NCBI GenBank assembly: GCA_949752745.1
Contig: OX457027.1
Span: 79,973,214 to 80,037,213, forward strand
DNA from: Protula sp. h YS-2021
Taxonomy: Eukaryota > Annelida > Polychaeta > Sabellida > Serpulidae
Direction of reading: 5' to 3'
Length of the DNA stretch: 64,000 nucleotides
Made by a program: the position numbers and the translations under genes. Below are positions 38,201-50,200 of the stretch, piece by piece. The notes beneath the pieces are model-generated. The model was not told the origin of the DNA, did no database searches, and was given only the letters and a program-made list of their open reading frames with translations. Within the stretch, counting starts at the first letter, position 1; every line of letters starts with the position of its first letter.

Positions 38201-41200
38201 ACGAGCCCAGTTTTTAATCACACCTGAATAAGTATATCATCAGTGATAGAAGGAAAGAACACAAACTATATATATATTAACTTTTGAGTCCAATGCAATT
38301 TCAAAATACTTGCTGTCTTCTTGCTTCGTCAGGCTAGAGGTCTGTTTCACGCTTCGGGTGCGACAGGTTCCGGGTTTGAATCATAATATACTCCAAACAA
38401 GAGATCTTGATCACGCAGTTTGTGTGTTGACTGAAATATTTTTCAAAATGACCGTAGAGATGAACCGGCCCTCATAAACAGGGAGGAATAATTATTCAAA
38501 GACCTGTTGCTCGAGCCACTTTCGTTTTTTTTTTCTAATTTTATAATTTCACAGCCTGTGCACAGTCCTCCCTCATGCAATCATGACTTATTCATCCAAG
38601 ATATTTTTGCAGTCAACTGAATAACACATTGCATTGAACAGTTTTTCTCTCTTTAATTTAATTTTTTCAGTGGGATTCTATATGCATAATCAATCGCGGT
38701 TCCCTAGATGAAGTTTCGACATCGATCAAATAGGAATTTAAGATGAAGTTGTTGACTATTTTGTTTAAATTTGATCACAGCAAACCAAAAAAACTTACTG
38801 CGACGTCAAAAATAACGACTTCATCAACACATCATAAAAAAGTCTATACAAGACGCTCGCCACGCTTCTATTCTCGTCTGCAATAAAAACATAACTTAGT
38901 CTGACATGTCTTATGTCAATAAAAGACATGTCAGTGTAATTTCTGTTATAGAAGTAATTGGTTTTGACGTTTAACTTTAAAGTTGTTTTGATACCGAAGG
39001 CCCTAAGATTTTAAAGAATTATTAAGAAGTTTACACACCTTAGAGTATAGAAATCTCTCACCGGAATATAAAACGCAAAAGCTCCGTCTCGTTGTCTGGT
39101 TATCATCTGCAGAAAAGTTTTTGCTTATTAAGTAGGTTTAAAGTTAAGATACGGTAATTGCGTGCTTTCCCCAGGCTAACATCATTTGAATTTGCAGTCG
39201 GTCGTCTAAATTTTCTTTGTTGGTCATCCGCTTAGTAGATCGAAGTTTTGGGGATTGCAGAATTACAGAAGACTGACTTAGCGGTGACAATGACTATATT
39301 AAAAAAAGGTTTTTTCTAAATATTAAGTTTTTTTTGCGTTTTACGTTTCACGTATTTCTAACATATGGTCTCGACATCAAACGTTTTAGATACCACTTGT
39401 CTCGACGTTCCCTGGAAGATAGAAATAAAATCTAAAGAAATGACCTGCAAAGACATGGTTGAGGAATATCCATTCCTGTGTAACGAGGGATACTTCAACG
39501 ATGAGTGCTGTATCAGTTGCGGTGCAGTGAATCTTGGTGAGTTGTCCGGAATTGTGGAATTTCGACACCTTCAACATAAAGCCAGGCTGATACTGCGTCG
39601 ACAGAACGACGTTGAAACCACATCTTTTTCCGCTCCCGGAAATGTGGCTAGTTTTTTGTCGTATTTGCAAGAAATGCGGCAGGCCACACCGGCGACCTCA
39701 AATAAACGTCAAAAAAATTTCAAGAGAAAGAAAAGAGTCATTGCATTATATAACAGGTTAAAAGTATTATTAACTAAAGTGCTTCTGAAAAGCACACTGT
39801 GTATTTCTATCCGACATGTTTACTATTTAGACAGTTGCATGGCTTTATTTTAAAAATGCTTTAAAATAGATAAACTTACTTTCCACGGGAAGTCATGTTT
39901 GATTTTTAATCTATTACTATAGCTTTTGAAATACACTTATGTCGTATATATGTGTGGGTTATTTCAGGGAGCATATAAAGGGGTTTCCAAGTATATAATG
40001 TCTCTATAACTCGTATTTAGCCCAAAACTTCATTCTCTGTGGGAATTAATCCAAACGTTAATCGTTCAATTGGTAACCTCCGACTCATACAGTACGGATT
40101 TATAAGGATATAATATTATTACTTTCAACATAACTGTTAAAAGGAAAGACAAGCAGAGCCAAGCTTTTTTCATAATTGATTCCAATGTTTTTAACTTCCA
40201 GAAACGATTTGTGCGGACAACCCTCTGAAGACATTCACACATCACACCAGTTGTGCAGCCTTCTTGCGCACGGCACCAATATTGTGCATGGATGACTCGA
40301 TCAATCACGAATGCTGCGAAACATGTAAATTTGGTACGCGTCCTATAAGTAGGCATAACATTAAGAAAATTATGCCTCCCATTTCCGGCGCGTGACTTCT
40401 GTAATCAGCAGGGATGGCTGTACAAGTTTTCTATTTAGTTTTTTCTTAATTTTGTTTACGCTGGCTGTTTATAGGTGGTTAGAGCAAATAATACAAAACT
40501 AAATCTGAACTCGCACCCTTAAACTTGCACTTATAAAATAAAAATTCGATACAGTGGTATAAAAACTAGACATCTTAAACCGTTGACGCAAAAGTTTAAA
40601 AGAACTATGAACTATAGAACTTAAAACTATAAAAACTTATGGATTCCTATTTTTAAACCCGATAATATAAACTATCAAGAATATGTTGAAGCAATTCATT
40701 GACTTGATTGATCACAAATAGTAAAATTACAACTATAATGTATTATAGCAGTAATTCAAAAAACACCCCTAAAATCACATTAATCCAAAATGTTCCACAA
40801 TTGCGTTTGTCATTTGGTAATGATTTTACGTGACGAAGTACTGTGGATGGTTTTTATAAGCCTCTTAATCACTATAAATCATTTTCTGTCAATACAGATT
40901 AGCGATAACTTACTTGATTACAGTGGAACAGTGCAGCGACAAGGCAGCGATTAAGGCGGAAATACCCGATGGGCGAATTATCCGAGACTGCAGAACTCTG
41001 GCCGTGGAAATGCCGTACTACTGTACAGAGAGATACTATGGTGGTCCAGGAAATGATTGCTGTTTTAGTTGCAAGGATGCAGGTAGGTATGGTACATAAT
41101 TGTCAGTGTAAATCTCTAATACCGAACTGTCGATCGTCTATGTGCTTTCATGTACATTACAAATGTCTTCTATGCAAGTGCAGATTATCGCTAACACCAT

Positions 41201-44200
41201 TTTTGATAAAAATCATTTACATTTATGATCAGAAACTTCTGTTTTACTCATTGTCAGTATTTGACAGTTCGTTTATTTAAAGTATAATATGTTTAGCGAA
41301 TAGGATAATTGAGATAAATTGCTAATACATCGTCATCTTATATGTGCTAAAACCGTCTTATGACGCAACAATAAAGAAACAATGGAGAACCTGAAGTGCG
41401 TCCAGGAAGCTCTCAAGTTACTGACCTTGAATTGCACATCCAACAAGAAAAATCATTCTTGTTCATTGAAACTGTCAATTGAATATGGGCGTCATTGTAA
41501 CGTTTTGCTAATACTTCTCAGCTTTATGAGCTTACAGGTTTTCTGTCAACATATGGTAACTGTTCCTTCGAGCCTTTAAACAAACCCGTATAGGAACTAA
41601 CCAATAGGAAACTAACCCAGAAGATTAAATGCTTCTATAAGAGTTTGGGGAACATATCAGGAATCTTGATTGCACCGTTATTTATTGAAGTTTAACTTTC
41701 TTTTATATTGTACGGTGAGAATCAGAAATACATTTTTCATAGCATTTTTCAAAGGGATGGCAAGGATTCTTAATAACTGTTAACGATGAATTCCGGGATA
41801 GGTGATCTAGCCCACTGTATCCTCTTGTGTAAGACAAATTAAAAAGCGTCAATCCCCTGTACAGCAAGGCACACCGGCTCCGAACCAGAGACCTTTGGAT
41901 TATCGAAACAGCTCTCTTCCCAACTGAGCTAACCGAAGTCGAGCATTTGAAATTGTACTTAAACTCTTCTACATTAACTCCCGTTTTTATGTTATGGGTT
42001 TACATATTTAAGCTCTTAGAGAATGTCAGTGCTCGTATTAAATACTTTAGTGTTGTAAGCGTTTTTCTCCACGTCAGCTCTGCACGTGGAAAAAAATTCA
42101 GCCTCGAATAGAAATGTGAGAAAAGTTTATTCAACCTGAACACCTTGCTGGTTAATTCGCCTGTAAAACGACCTTTAGCCCATTGCAAGAAATTCTGTAG
42201 TAATTTGATATATGCATATTGTATCACTCTTCATCAAAGTAAGGTAAAATAGTTCATTCATAAATTGCTTTATTGATTATCAGCAAGCATTGGAAGGAGT
42301 TATCAATAGTCGTAACATTGATTACATAGAAGCATGCTGAACAAAACGCATGTCTAAGGTAGTGAAAAGCACGTCACGGTTATCACAGTTCAAGGCAGAA
42401 TATTGTGCAATAAAGATGCTAAAGTGAAATGCAGATACAGCAAAGAACGAAAGCCTTTATTTACACTTGGAAATGTTTGTCATATTTCGGGTTCATCAAG
42501 TATAAGATATGTAAGTGAAAAGACTTAACCTTGTCATCCTGAACTAGGCTTAAAAGTAGTTTTGATTGTATATTGATTTTAATGGATAAATCAATGTACC
42601 ATTGAGAAAATAAAAAACTTACCAATCTCTAGAATAGGGAACACACATTACCCCAAACTACACTATAACATAAGCTTGATGTAATGATAAGGTTATATAA
42701 CTATCATAATATAATTATATATTAAGTACACTTGATTGCTTTGGGCATGAGGTACATATTCACTAAGTACCAACATTTAAGATTTCAGTACGTTTAATAA
42801 AAAGGTGGACTAAATTTGTAGAGATTGCAAAATTACATCTAAAGTAGGTTTATTGCTAACAAATGAAATGAATTAAATTACTTTTATTCATCAACTGAAA
42901 AGAAAACAACATTTTTAAAAAATTACAGACGCGAAGTTATGTAAATTTAAAAAGTTCTGTGTTCTTCTCATCCTCTATAATTGTGCTACACGTAAGCTTT
43001 AAGCTGTCAGTATTTTTTAGAGTGATGTTGTTCGTTGAAGCTCACTCCTGTAACGCCATGTTTTAGCTTTTGGCTTTACTCATTTAATCGCGTTATCTCG
43101 AGCATATATCTTTTGCTTAAAAGTAAAGTGTATAGATGAACTTGTTTGTTTTATAAATTGAATTTACCAATTCTGACTGGTCTATTTTTAAGAAATCATT
43201 TTACAAAATAAAACGCTGTACATGTTTTTGAGCAAAACTTTACTAAACCGTAGTAATTTGATTACATAGAAGCATGCTGAACAAAACGCATGTCTAAGGT
43301 AGTGAAAAGCACGTCACGGTTATCACAGTTCAAGGCAGAATATTGTGCGATAAAGATGCTAAAGTGAAATGCAGATACAGCAAAGAACGAAAGCCTTTAT
43401 TTACACTTGGAAATGTTTAATCGCGTTATCTCGAGCATATATCTTTTGCTTAAAAGTAAAGTGTATAGATGAAATTGTTTGTTTTACAAATTGAATTTAC
43501 CAATTCTGATTGGTCTATTTTTAAGAAATCATTTTACAAAATAAGTCGCTGCACATGTTTTTGAACAAAACTTTACTAAACCGTAGTAATTTGTTTTGGT
43601 ATGGTTATTGCAGACACAACGTGTGTTGATGGGCCGCTTCAGATACAAATGCCAAATGGTCATGTCCTTACAAATTGTGAAGAAGTGGCCAATGATTATC
43701 CGTTTTACTGTCAAGTCCTTAGAGGAAACGGAAGCCGATGCTGCTACAGTTGCAAAAATATTGGTAAAACAACTTTACATATTATACTAAGTATTTTCAA
43801 GCTCCTTATAAGTCCTCGAAATAAAAACAAAGCTATTCTATTTTTGTTGTTTGGCTTTTTTTTCTTATATGAATGGGTAAGGTGTACGATTCAGTTGAGT
43901 CCATAAAAACTAAAAGCATTTTTTGTAGCTCCTTTGACTAACACATAACGGGAATAGTGTTTTGGTGTATTACAGTTCACTGTATTATAGTTCACTGTAC
44001 TGTTATTGCCCCTACATTCTAACATCTTATAAGATAGTTTTGTATAATGAAGATCCGATTCAACATAAATACAAAAAGTCCTTCGGCAAGTGAAATAAGA
44101 AGTACCTCCCCTTATCTATTTTTTAACCGATCCCCGCCCCACCACTTTTACACTAATTTGTCTATTTTCTCTTGCAAGTAGGTTTTCCAAATTAGGAAAA

Positions 44201-47200
44201 AAAAATTCAAGCTAAGCAATACGCAAAAATTGTTATATTCCACCTATGCTAACATTATACTTGTGGTTGTTCTATTAAATATATGTTTAGTGATTCCGTG
44301 AAATGTGTCCTTATGTTTTACTAAAACATATTGAAGCAATTGTATAGCAACTAGCCCTCATGGTACTTGATTGTAAAAATAAAGCAAGAAAAGAATCATT
44401 AAAACCTTTTCCGTTTGCAACAGATACTACTTGCGTTGATGACCCAAACGCATTCTGGGAAGACGAAGGCGGTGGCCTGCTCTATTGCAATGAAATGGTG
44501 ATGAAAAATCCCAGAAGTTGTAAAGATATTGTTCAACGATGTTGCTTTTCTTGCTCACAATTAGGTACAGCATTGCTATCATTTGAAAAATACTCATCGT
44601 TATAAACGTGTTCGGAACTAAACTATTGTAAAACTGTGTTCCGTATTTCATTTCATTTTGCGATATCAAATTACATGTTCAATTATTTTGCTTGACTCAA
44701 ACTGGAAAACGGGGAAAACTTTTCCGTTAAATAAATGAAGAAAAATTATCCAGAAATCATGCAATACTTAACCTGATAAAATTAAATTCACATCTTCCCA
44801 TTCCCATCAGGCCTGAAAAGTGTTCTATGAACTACAAATCAGCTACTTTTGTAAGACGACGCTAAACTGTACTTCTCAGAACGCCAGTAGTGTTACATTT
44901 TCCAGCATTCCAATCATGCTTTAATGTGCAATATTCTTATACGCGGGCAAATAACCTTTTGGAATTTAGCTGGACAAGTTTTAAAAGTAAGCGTACACCC
45001 GTATATATTGAGGGTATCAAAGCCAAAAATGACAAAAAACACGTCTTAAAATATGTTGGAGCCACCGTTAAAAATAAACCATTCCTATTTTAATAATGCA
45101 AAAAGAAGCAACGAAAGAAAAGTGTTGTGGTACCAGGCAACAGGACACCATTGAAGAACACAGTTAATGTGCGCCTATTGAAAGGATTTATACCATACCT
45201 GGTAGTGATATAAGGAAGTAAGCTCAACTCTGTGCTCCAAAATGCTGCAGTCTATGTTTCGTCTCGTTCCCATTTTCCAAAATTCCCTAAATACCGTGCA
45301 CCTCACCCCTTAAAAAAGAGGTAAAAATTGAAGCAATGCAGACAAATGCTGAATTCTAAAGAATTCTAAAAAAGAGTACATTATCATACAGTCCTGACAA
45401 TTTAAGAAACTGAGATTGCAGCACAGTAATACAACTTTTATGAGCAAATGAGGCCTATTCTAGATCTATAAATGGTTATACCCCTTGGGGTTGTTTAACA
45501 CATAGTTTGCACAACGTGCAATTGTTTTGGCGCCAAGTTATGAAAAGTACAACTAAGCGTTCTCGGTACAACTGTATCTCTAAAATTATGCGAAAGATGC
45601 AATTTTCATCGTTCCTTTCCACAACTGCATGCAATATCTCAGACTTTAAATGCAATTTTGTATCATGGTTGCATTATAGTATAGTGAGTTATTTATATTG
45701 CATGATTGAAAAGGGCAATACTAAAAAATGCCAGCATTGGAAACTGGAAGATGCAACATAAAATGTATTTTATTTTTGTTTTGTTTTTGGTTTTTGTTGT
45801 TGTTGTTGTTGCATAAATTGTTAAAAACAAAGTCGGATTTTTACCTTTCTGCTTTAAAAAGATACTGTGTGTTTCTTGAACATATCTGATACTCTTTGAC
45901 ATTGATCGAAGCGTAAATGTGGAGATTTATTACTCGAGTAGCTAAATTGTACTTTGTAGAGCTTCACATTTTTACAATTTCAGTTTAACTAAAACGTTTA
46001 ACATTTCTAGATGCAAATAACCTCTGAAAATAGTCCAGTTTAAAAAATAAGCATACAAGGGAAAGGAAGAGGTTCTTGGATTCAAAAAATAATTTCTTTA
46101 CAATGTTTTATCTTGTTTTATGGGACTAGGGCTGGATATAGCAGAGGAAAGTTTAAACCTATCGTGAAGCTTTTTGGGAGGGGAGGGGCGACCATGAGAA
46201 CGAGTAGAGCTCGGCAATGGAGAGTTTGATCCCTTTGTCATGTCTCGCAGTATCTGCAAAAAGAAGTAAAACTGCACCGTACAAAATTAAAAGAATTAAT
46301 ACAAATGCTAATTTCTACAAAGCAGAGGTGCATAATTTTAAAGTAATACGTTTTAAGAAAGTGAGTTCGGTACAAAAATAACTGTCTTGAAAAAAAAACA
46401 TTAAAGGCACTTTGGGATGCTCTTAAACTGAATGCGATTCAATTGACTTCGACCGTTCACGAATACACTAGAATTTATTTTCAAGCAGTTTGATTATTGT
46501 GTTTTTCAACATTTTTTTGGTCTATACTTTCTAATTTTTCAACAAACAGTGGGACCGTTCATTGCAGAATTAGCAAAATTCTAATATTTTTGGCCGATTT
46601 GTTACTAAAAATTCCGAGTAAAAGCATATTCCGCCTCAGTAGTGATCTTATAGCATGCAACTCGGAATTTCATTGTTTAAGGATAAATGGAATGCTTGAA
46701 AGTGTAACGGCTTCGGGGAAAAGTTCTGAAAAATGCATTTTAGTATCCGCGATCCGCGGTTGCAAGAAAATAAATGTGCCAGTTAGATTAAATATATATC
46801 CTAAAACCTAAACAACCACTATGAAATAAATGCCTTAGATACCACCTATATTCAACTTCAAGATGCAATATTTATCTTTCAGCTTTAGATTTAGAACCAT
46901 CTCAGCAATTTTGCAAGTTATGTACTAAATTTATTGTATACTTTATGAGAGTATCTTGTCGGACTTTCCAATATACACAATTTACTTTCAGTATGATAAC
47001 TGAAAATCTAAAACATCTCCGACTACATGCGCAAGAATTAACCCATCGTTTCTGAATTATTGCAGATAAAAGCGAATTTTGTACAGATACTGAAACAGTC
47101 AGAATTTTAATTCCTGGCTTGGGGTTTGAATTGGATGTGAAGTGTTCTTATGCAGTGAGTCATCTTCCTTTTATCTGCACCAACCCACAATATGGTGGCC

Positions 47201-50200
47201 AGTTTGCTGAATGCTGTTATTCGTGCTCTGTAATAGGTAAAGAAATTTCGAATGGCGACTACAGAATTGTTAGTTTCTAAATTAAGCCAAAACTGTACGT
47301 TGTTTTATGCAGTGATGGAGTATTAAATTCTTCACGAAGCAATTATGATATTAAATATTCTTTCAGATACAGGAAACATTTTATCAATAAAGATTGTTGG
47401 TGTTTCCTCTTATTTCAGCACATGTAGCTTGCAAGGACTTCACTTTATATGTGTAAAGTTTTGAAGATATCGGGTTATTCAACAAATTGTTCCATAATTT
47501 ATATTGTAAAATTAGTGGCCTGACGCTTCCAACTAAAGTTTTTCTAACACTTGCTTTCAGATACAAGTTGCCTTGACAATCCGTACTTCAAAACTACAGA
47601 CTTAGATTACACGTGTCTAAATATAAATGAAGGACGGACTGATTTATGTGAAACGGACGAGGAAGTTAGGCGAGAATGTTGTGCCACATGCGAATCAATA
47701 ACCGACAATTTGCAAAGCAAATCGGTTTACCAACTTTTACCAACTTCTCATATGATTAGTGCTGTAACCCAACCGGCATCTACAATAGCAACCACCCTTT
47801 TAATTACGTTAGAACCTCAAGAAGCAACAACAATAACAACCGTACACAGCATCACCCCACCAACCAAAAGGGAAGTTGTTGCAACATCTTCGCAAAATAT
47901 TAGAACTACACAGGAAACTACAGTTACATCCATGCAATCATCTAACGTAGAAACACCACAAATAACTACAATAACAGCTCCACAAGTAATTACATCAGCA
48001 GCAAAAGCAACAGAGGAGGCAAATGCTCAAGAAAACGCTGTAACATTCCCACAAAGTACTACTTTAGCATCAAAAACGCCTAAACTATTAGTAATACAGG
48101 GAACTACTTTGACTACTCAACAAAAAAGTTCTACCACAACTCCAAAACAGACTGTAACAACAACCCCAAAGGAAAGCGTTCTTATAAAACATCAAGCCAC
48201 TACAGTAAGCAGCCAACAAATATCAACTACAACAACCATACAACCATCTAGTGCAGCCATACCACAAGCAATTTCTTTAACAACTGGAAAAGAAACTACC
48301 GAAACAATCTCACAAACAACTAGTTTAAGCACACAACAAACATCTTCACCAACCCATGAAGCAACTACTCTAAGCCCATTACAATTAACTACAGAAATAG
48401 ATCATGTAGCAGCTACTCTAACAAGTTTACTAGAAATTATTGCACCAAAATCAAGTACTTTAAGACCTAAGCAATCATCTCCTTCAGTAATTACACAAGG
48501 AATTTCGCCAACAACTCCACAAGCAACAACTACTCAACTACCTAAAGAAGTTACTTCTGCAACCGCTCAAGAAACAACCATGTTGACCAACATTGGATTG
48601 ACTTCACAAACACCTACTACAACAATGTTACAGGAAACTACTAAAACCACATCAGAAACTGCTTCCAGAACACCTCAGACAATCAGTTTTACAACACCAC
48701 AAGAAACTACTTCAACAACTACATGGGGATCAACATTAAGAACACAACCAGAAACAACATATGTAACAACTCAGCCAACGTCTACAGTAACAACTCCATA
48801 CCCACTGGAGACCACAGATCGCTCAATAAGTGAGATAAATTCTACGACAAATAATACACTCAATTCCTTAGAATCTACTGTGATCACACCAGAAGCAAAA
48901 ACAACAGATGTTTCAAGAATTCAAACCGTCACTATTGAAACTTCTACTTTAGAAATACCATTTCCCACACCCACGACTGCTTTTTCTACTAGCACACAAG
49001 CAAAAATGCCGACTTCAATCCCATTATTCCCAATAAAGCAGAAAAATTTTACCATAAATCCATCAGATAATGGCATAAATTCAAACATAACCACGTCTTT
49101 GCCAACAGCCATTGAACATCTAACGAATCCAGTTGAAAGCACAACAACACTGACTTCAACAACATTTCTGCCACCCAGTACTGCAGTAAAATCTACAGCT
49201 GCGACTACGACAAAAGACATGTCAACGTCATCAGCCTCTCTTCCAGTTCAAGTCAATGCTATAACAACAGAAAATACTTTTACTTTAAAACCAAGTACAA
49301 TAACAGGAAATACAACCACCCAACCAAGTACAATAACAGGAAATGTAGCCACCCAACCAAGTACAATAACAGCAAATACAACCACCCAACCAAGTACAAT
49401 AACAGCAAATAAAACCACCCAACCAAGTAAAATAACAGGAACTACAACCACCCAACCAAGTACAATAACAGGAAATACAACCACCCAACCAAGTACAATA
49501 ACAAGAAATACAACTCCTTTCCAAACAAGTACAGTAACTGCAGTCATAATTAGTTCCGAACAAAATATAGCCAGTACAAACACAACGTCAAACTTGACTA
49601 CATCCGATGCACAAGACGCGGCTACAAAAATGATTACTACCAACAAAAATCAAAATGAAACCATTTTAGCGACGAGTCCCCAAACTAACACCATTCCTTC
49701 GATAGACATAGCCACAAACACATCCTTCCTATCTCTCCCACTTAGTTCTACCACTCCAGAAACAACAATTGGACCGAGCACCTCACTTTCCACGCCGCAA
49801 AGTCCAACAACCGAAGAAATGTCAACAATATCAACATCAGCCGCTAACTTTCAGTCAAGTATACACGATCTCACATCGACTCAGGCCGCCAGCATCGGGT
49901 ACTCTACTACAGCTGAATTTAAATCTATCGAAAATACTGTTACCAATGCGACTGTTTCTCTTCCTACCATCAAACCTACAACAACAGTAAATACATCGAC
50001 ACAAACCAATTTTGATAATGACACTGCAACGGCATTACGACCTATGTCAGCACACAGTACAGCAAGGGTCGAAACAACTGAATCTGCTACATATTCCGTA
50101 AGCGCTACTCCTACAAGTATCACAATTGCGCACAATAGAACAGAGAGCATAAATGTCACTAACACAATTAATCAAACTGGGTCGGAGAATAGAGAGAGTA

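Larger units (their letters stand above)
37739..39389 (+). other. Intron between modules 3 and 4
   Basis: Apart from the tRNA-Pro gene and its relic nothing else is recognised in this 1.65-kb intron. Confidence 0.6.

Noticed and set aside
39537..39853. Continuation of the open frame after module 4
   Set aside because: Begins at a good donor (CTTG|GTGAGT), and the other modules end at the same place; treated as intron read-through.
49248..49646. Antisense frames in the mucin exon with VVFPVIVLGWV repeats
   Set aside because: Mirror of the 33-bp coding repeat on the plus strand.
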